Of a stretch of 7,023 nucleotides of DNA, positions 6,032 to 7,023 are shown in pieces. The notes beneath the pieces were generated by a model that was not told the DNA's origin, searched no databases, and worked only from the letters and a program-made list of their open reading frames with translations. The stretch spans positions 1 to 7,023 of the forward strand of contig JAHIHJ010000359.1 in the NCBI GenBank assembly GCA_018899795.1, in the 5' to 3' direction. The translations under genes were made by a program, and so were the position numbers. Origin of the DNA: Methanobacteriota archaeon (GTDB lineage: Archaea > Halobacteriota > Methanosarcinia > Methanosarcinales > Methanoperedenaceae). The stretch's first letter is position 1. The number at the start of each line of letters is the position of its first letter.

Positions 6032-7023
6032 ATGACGCAACTGGCAATAACAGCAAGGGATAACAAAAACCTATTTTCAAATTATTACCTGGATAACCAG
6101 ATAAAGAATAATCCTGAATGGAAGAAAGAAGAACATAAAGCTGCTTTTTCCGAGATCAAAAAGTTATACGACACTGAGAAAGATTTCATTCCCAATCTGA
6201 ATGAGAAGCAGCTTGAGCAGAGGTTCTTTGGGCCGATTTTTAAAATCCTCGATCATACAGTTGAGGTCAATGAGGGCACAGAGCAGGGGGAATTCCCGGA
6301 TTATGCTTTTTTCCCTGATAGAGCCTCTCTTGATGATGCTCACAAGAAAACGGGTAATTTATTTTATGACAATGCCTTCGCCATAGGCGAGGTAAAGCGG
6401 TGGGGAATTGAGCTTGACCGCTTTGGAAAAGACGAAAAAGACAGGAAACGCAATCCAAGCTTACAGATATGGATTTATCTTCATGATGTTTCTCCAAAAT
6501 GGGGAATCCTTTCTAATGGTAAAATCTGGCGCCTGTATTGTAAAGATAGGCGGCGGGATGACTATTATGAAATTGATTTGCCGTCGCTACTTGCAAAAGA
6601 TGAATCAAAGAATGTTGAGGAGTTCAAGTATTTTTACTATTTTTTCCGACGAGAAGCCTTTTTAACTTCAACAGATGGAAAAATTTTTCTTGACGAGGTA
6701 TTGAAGGGTTCTGCTGATTATGCAAAAGTTATCGGGGACGACTTAAAAGATAACGTGTATAAGGCGATGAAAAAAGTCGCCGAAGGATTCTTTTCATGGA
6801 GTCAGAACGGGCTTGATATCCAGAACGAGGCGACGCGCGAGACTGTTCAGAAATGCGCGATGCTTTTGCTTTACAGGTTCCTGTTCTTGCTTTATGCCGA
6901 AGGCAAGGGATTACTTGACCTCAGTAAACCCCAATACGTTTCGTATAGTATTTACAGATTGAAGAACGAAGTTAAAGAGAAACAAGATGGTCCAATCGAG
7001 AAAAGATATTCGCCTGCCAGAAC
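6032..7023 (+). CDS. Type IIG-like restriction enzyme, N-terminal PD-(D/E)XK part, cut by right edge
   Basis: This frame has no stop before the right edge; 330 complete codons are visible. Residues 1-65 are charged and helical. Residues about 70-165 form a PD-(D/E)XK nuclease signature: QRFFGPIFKIL, then FPD90YAFF, then GE120VK122RW, with LQIWIYLHDV and WGILSNGKIWRLY following, the pattern of restriction-type endonuclease domains such as in Eco57I- and type I-related N-termini. Residues about 265-300 (TVQKCAMLLLYRFLFLLYAEGKGLLDL) are the helical connector that in type IIG enzymes and PglX-like proteins leads into an N6-adenine methyltransferase core. The methylase and target-recognition parts would be outside the window. 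ATG at 6032 is preferred, with a weak GGTGG at 6023-6027 before it; no in-frame start lies between it and the preceding stop. It probably cuts DNA and, if complete, modifies the same site. It is the third gene of the likely operon. Family assignment is good at the level of nuclease plus connector, less sure for the exact subtype. Confidence 0.78.
   Translation, partial: MTQLAITARDNKNLFSNYYLDNQIKNNPEWKKEEHKAAFSEIKKLYDTEKDFIPNLNEKQLEQRFFGPIFKILDHTVEVNEGTEQGEFPDYAFFPDRASLDDAHKKTGNLFYDNAFAIGEVKRWGIELDRFGKDEKDRKRNPSLQIWIYLHDVSPKWGILSNGKIWRLYCKDRRRDDYYEIDLPSLLAKDESKNVEEFKYFYYFFRREAFLTSTDGKIFLDEVLKGSADYAKVIGDDLKDNVYKAMKKVAEGFFSWSQNGLDIQNEATRETVQKCAMLLLYRFLFLLYAEGKGLLDLSKPQYVSYSIYRLKNEVKEKQDGPIEKRYSPAR

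Noticed and set aside
6021..6035. Four-codon mini-frame (MVVE) whose TGA overlaps the ATG of the last gene
   Set aside because: No ribosome site precedes it and such a short frame is expected by chance; the overlap could aid coupling but nothing else supports it.

Overview
The window looks like a defence-rich accessory stretch of an archaeal, or less likely bacterial, chromosome. Signs of archaeal origin are frequent AGA/AGG and ATA codons, purine-rich GGAGAT-type ribosome sites, a TATA-box-like element between two divergent genes, and a RecQ with a C-terminal helix-turn-helix extension. The general look is of a methanogen-related lineage (Methanosarcinales or Methanoperedens type). That is an impression from memory and no taxon was tested.

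Layout, left to right. (1) Positions 2-1465 (+) hold the C-terminal half of a type I restriction endonuclease subunit (HsdR), cut by the left edge. (2) Just after its stop is a ribosome site and ATG with almost no room for a gene, because the 3' end of a convergent recQ begins 15 bp later. (3) Positions 1487-3733 (-) hold a complete RecQ-family helicase with all motor motifs, a four-Cys zinc site, RQC, HRDC and an extra C-terminal domain. (4) Positions 3734-3874 are a divergent promoter region with one near-symmetric TATA element and an inverted repeat. (5) Positions 3875-4054 (+) encode a 59-residue small protein. (6) Positions 4055-4155 are non-coding, with a 17-bp duplication of the small gene's 3' end and three CGCAGAT repeats at exact 10-bp spacing. 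(7) Positions 4156-4842 (+) encode a 228-residue protein that keeps the N- and C-terminal ends of a large site-specific DNA methyltransferase but lacks the catalytic core. (8) Positions 4865-6013 (+) encode a Schlafen/AlbA_2 plus GHKL-ATPase protein. (9) From 6032 (+) to the right edge runs an open gene whose N-terminus carries a PD-(D/E)XK nuclease signature followed by the helical connector typical of type IIG restriction-methylases.

The last three genes are co-directional with gaps of 22 and 18 bp and probably form one operon. It would combine a core-less methyltransferase relic, an AlbA/GHKL protein and a nuclease (probably nuclease-methylase). Together with the hsdR end, the window carries parts of at least three different restriction or defence modules around recQ, with signs of past rearrangement: an internal deletion, an apparently vestigial translation start, and a small duplication. 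Whether the three-gene operon acts as one system cannot be decided from sequence alone. The right-hand gene is incomplete here and its methylase domain, if present, lies outside the window.
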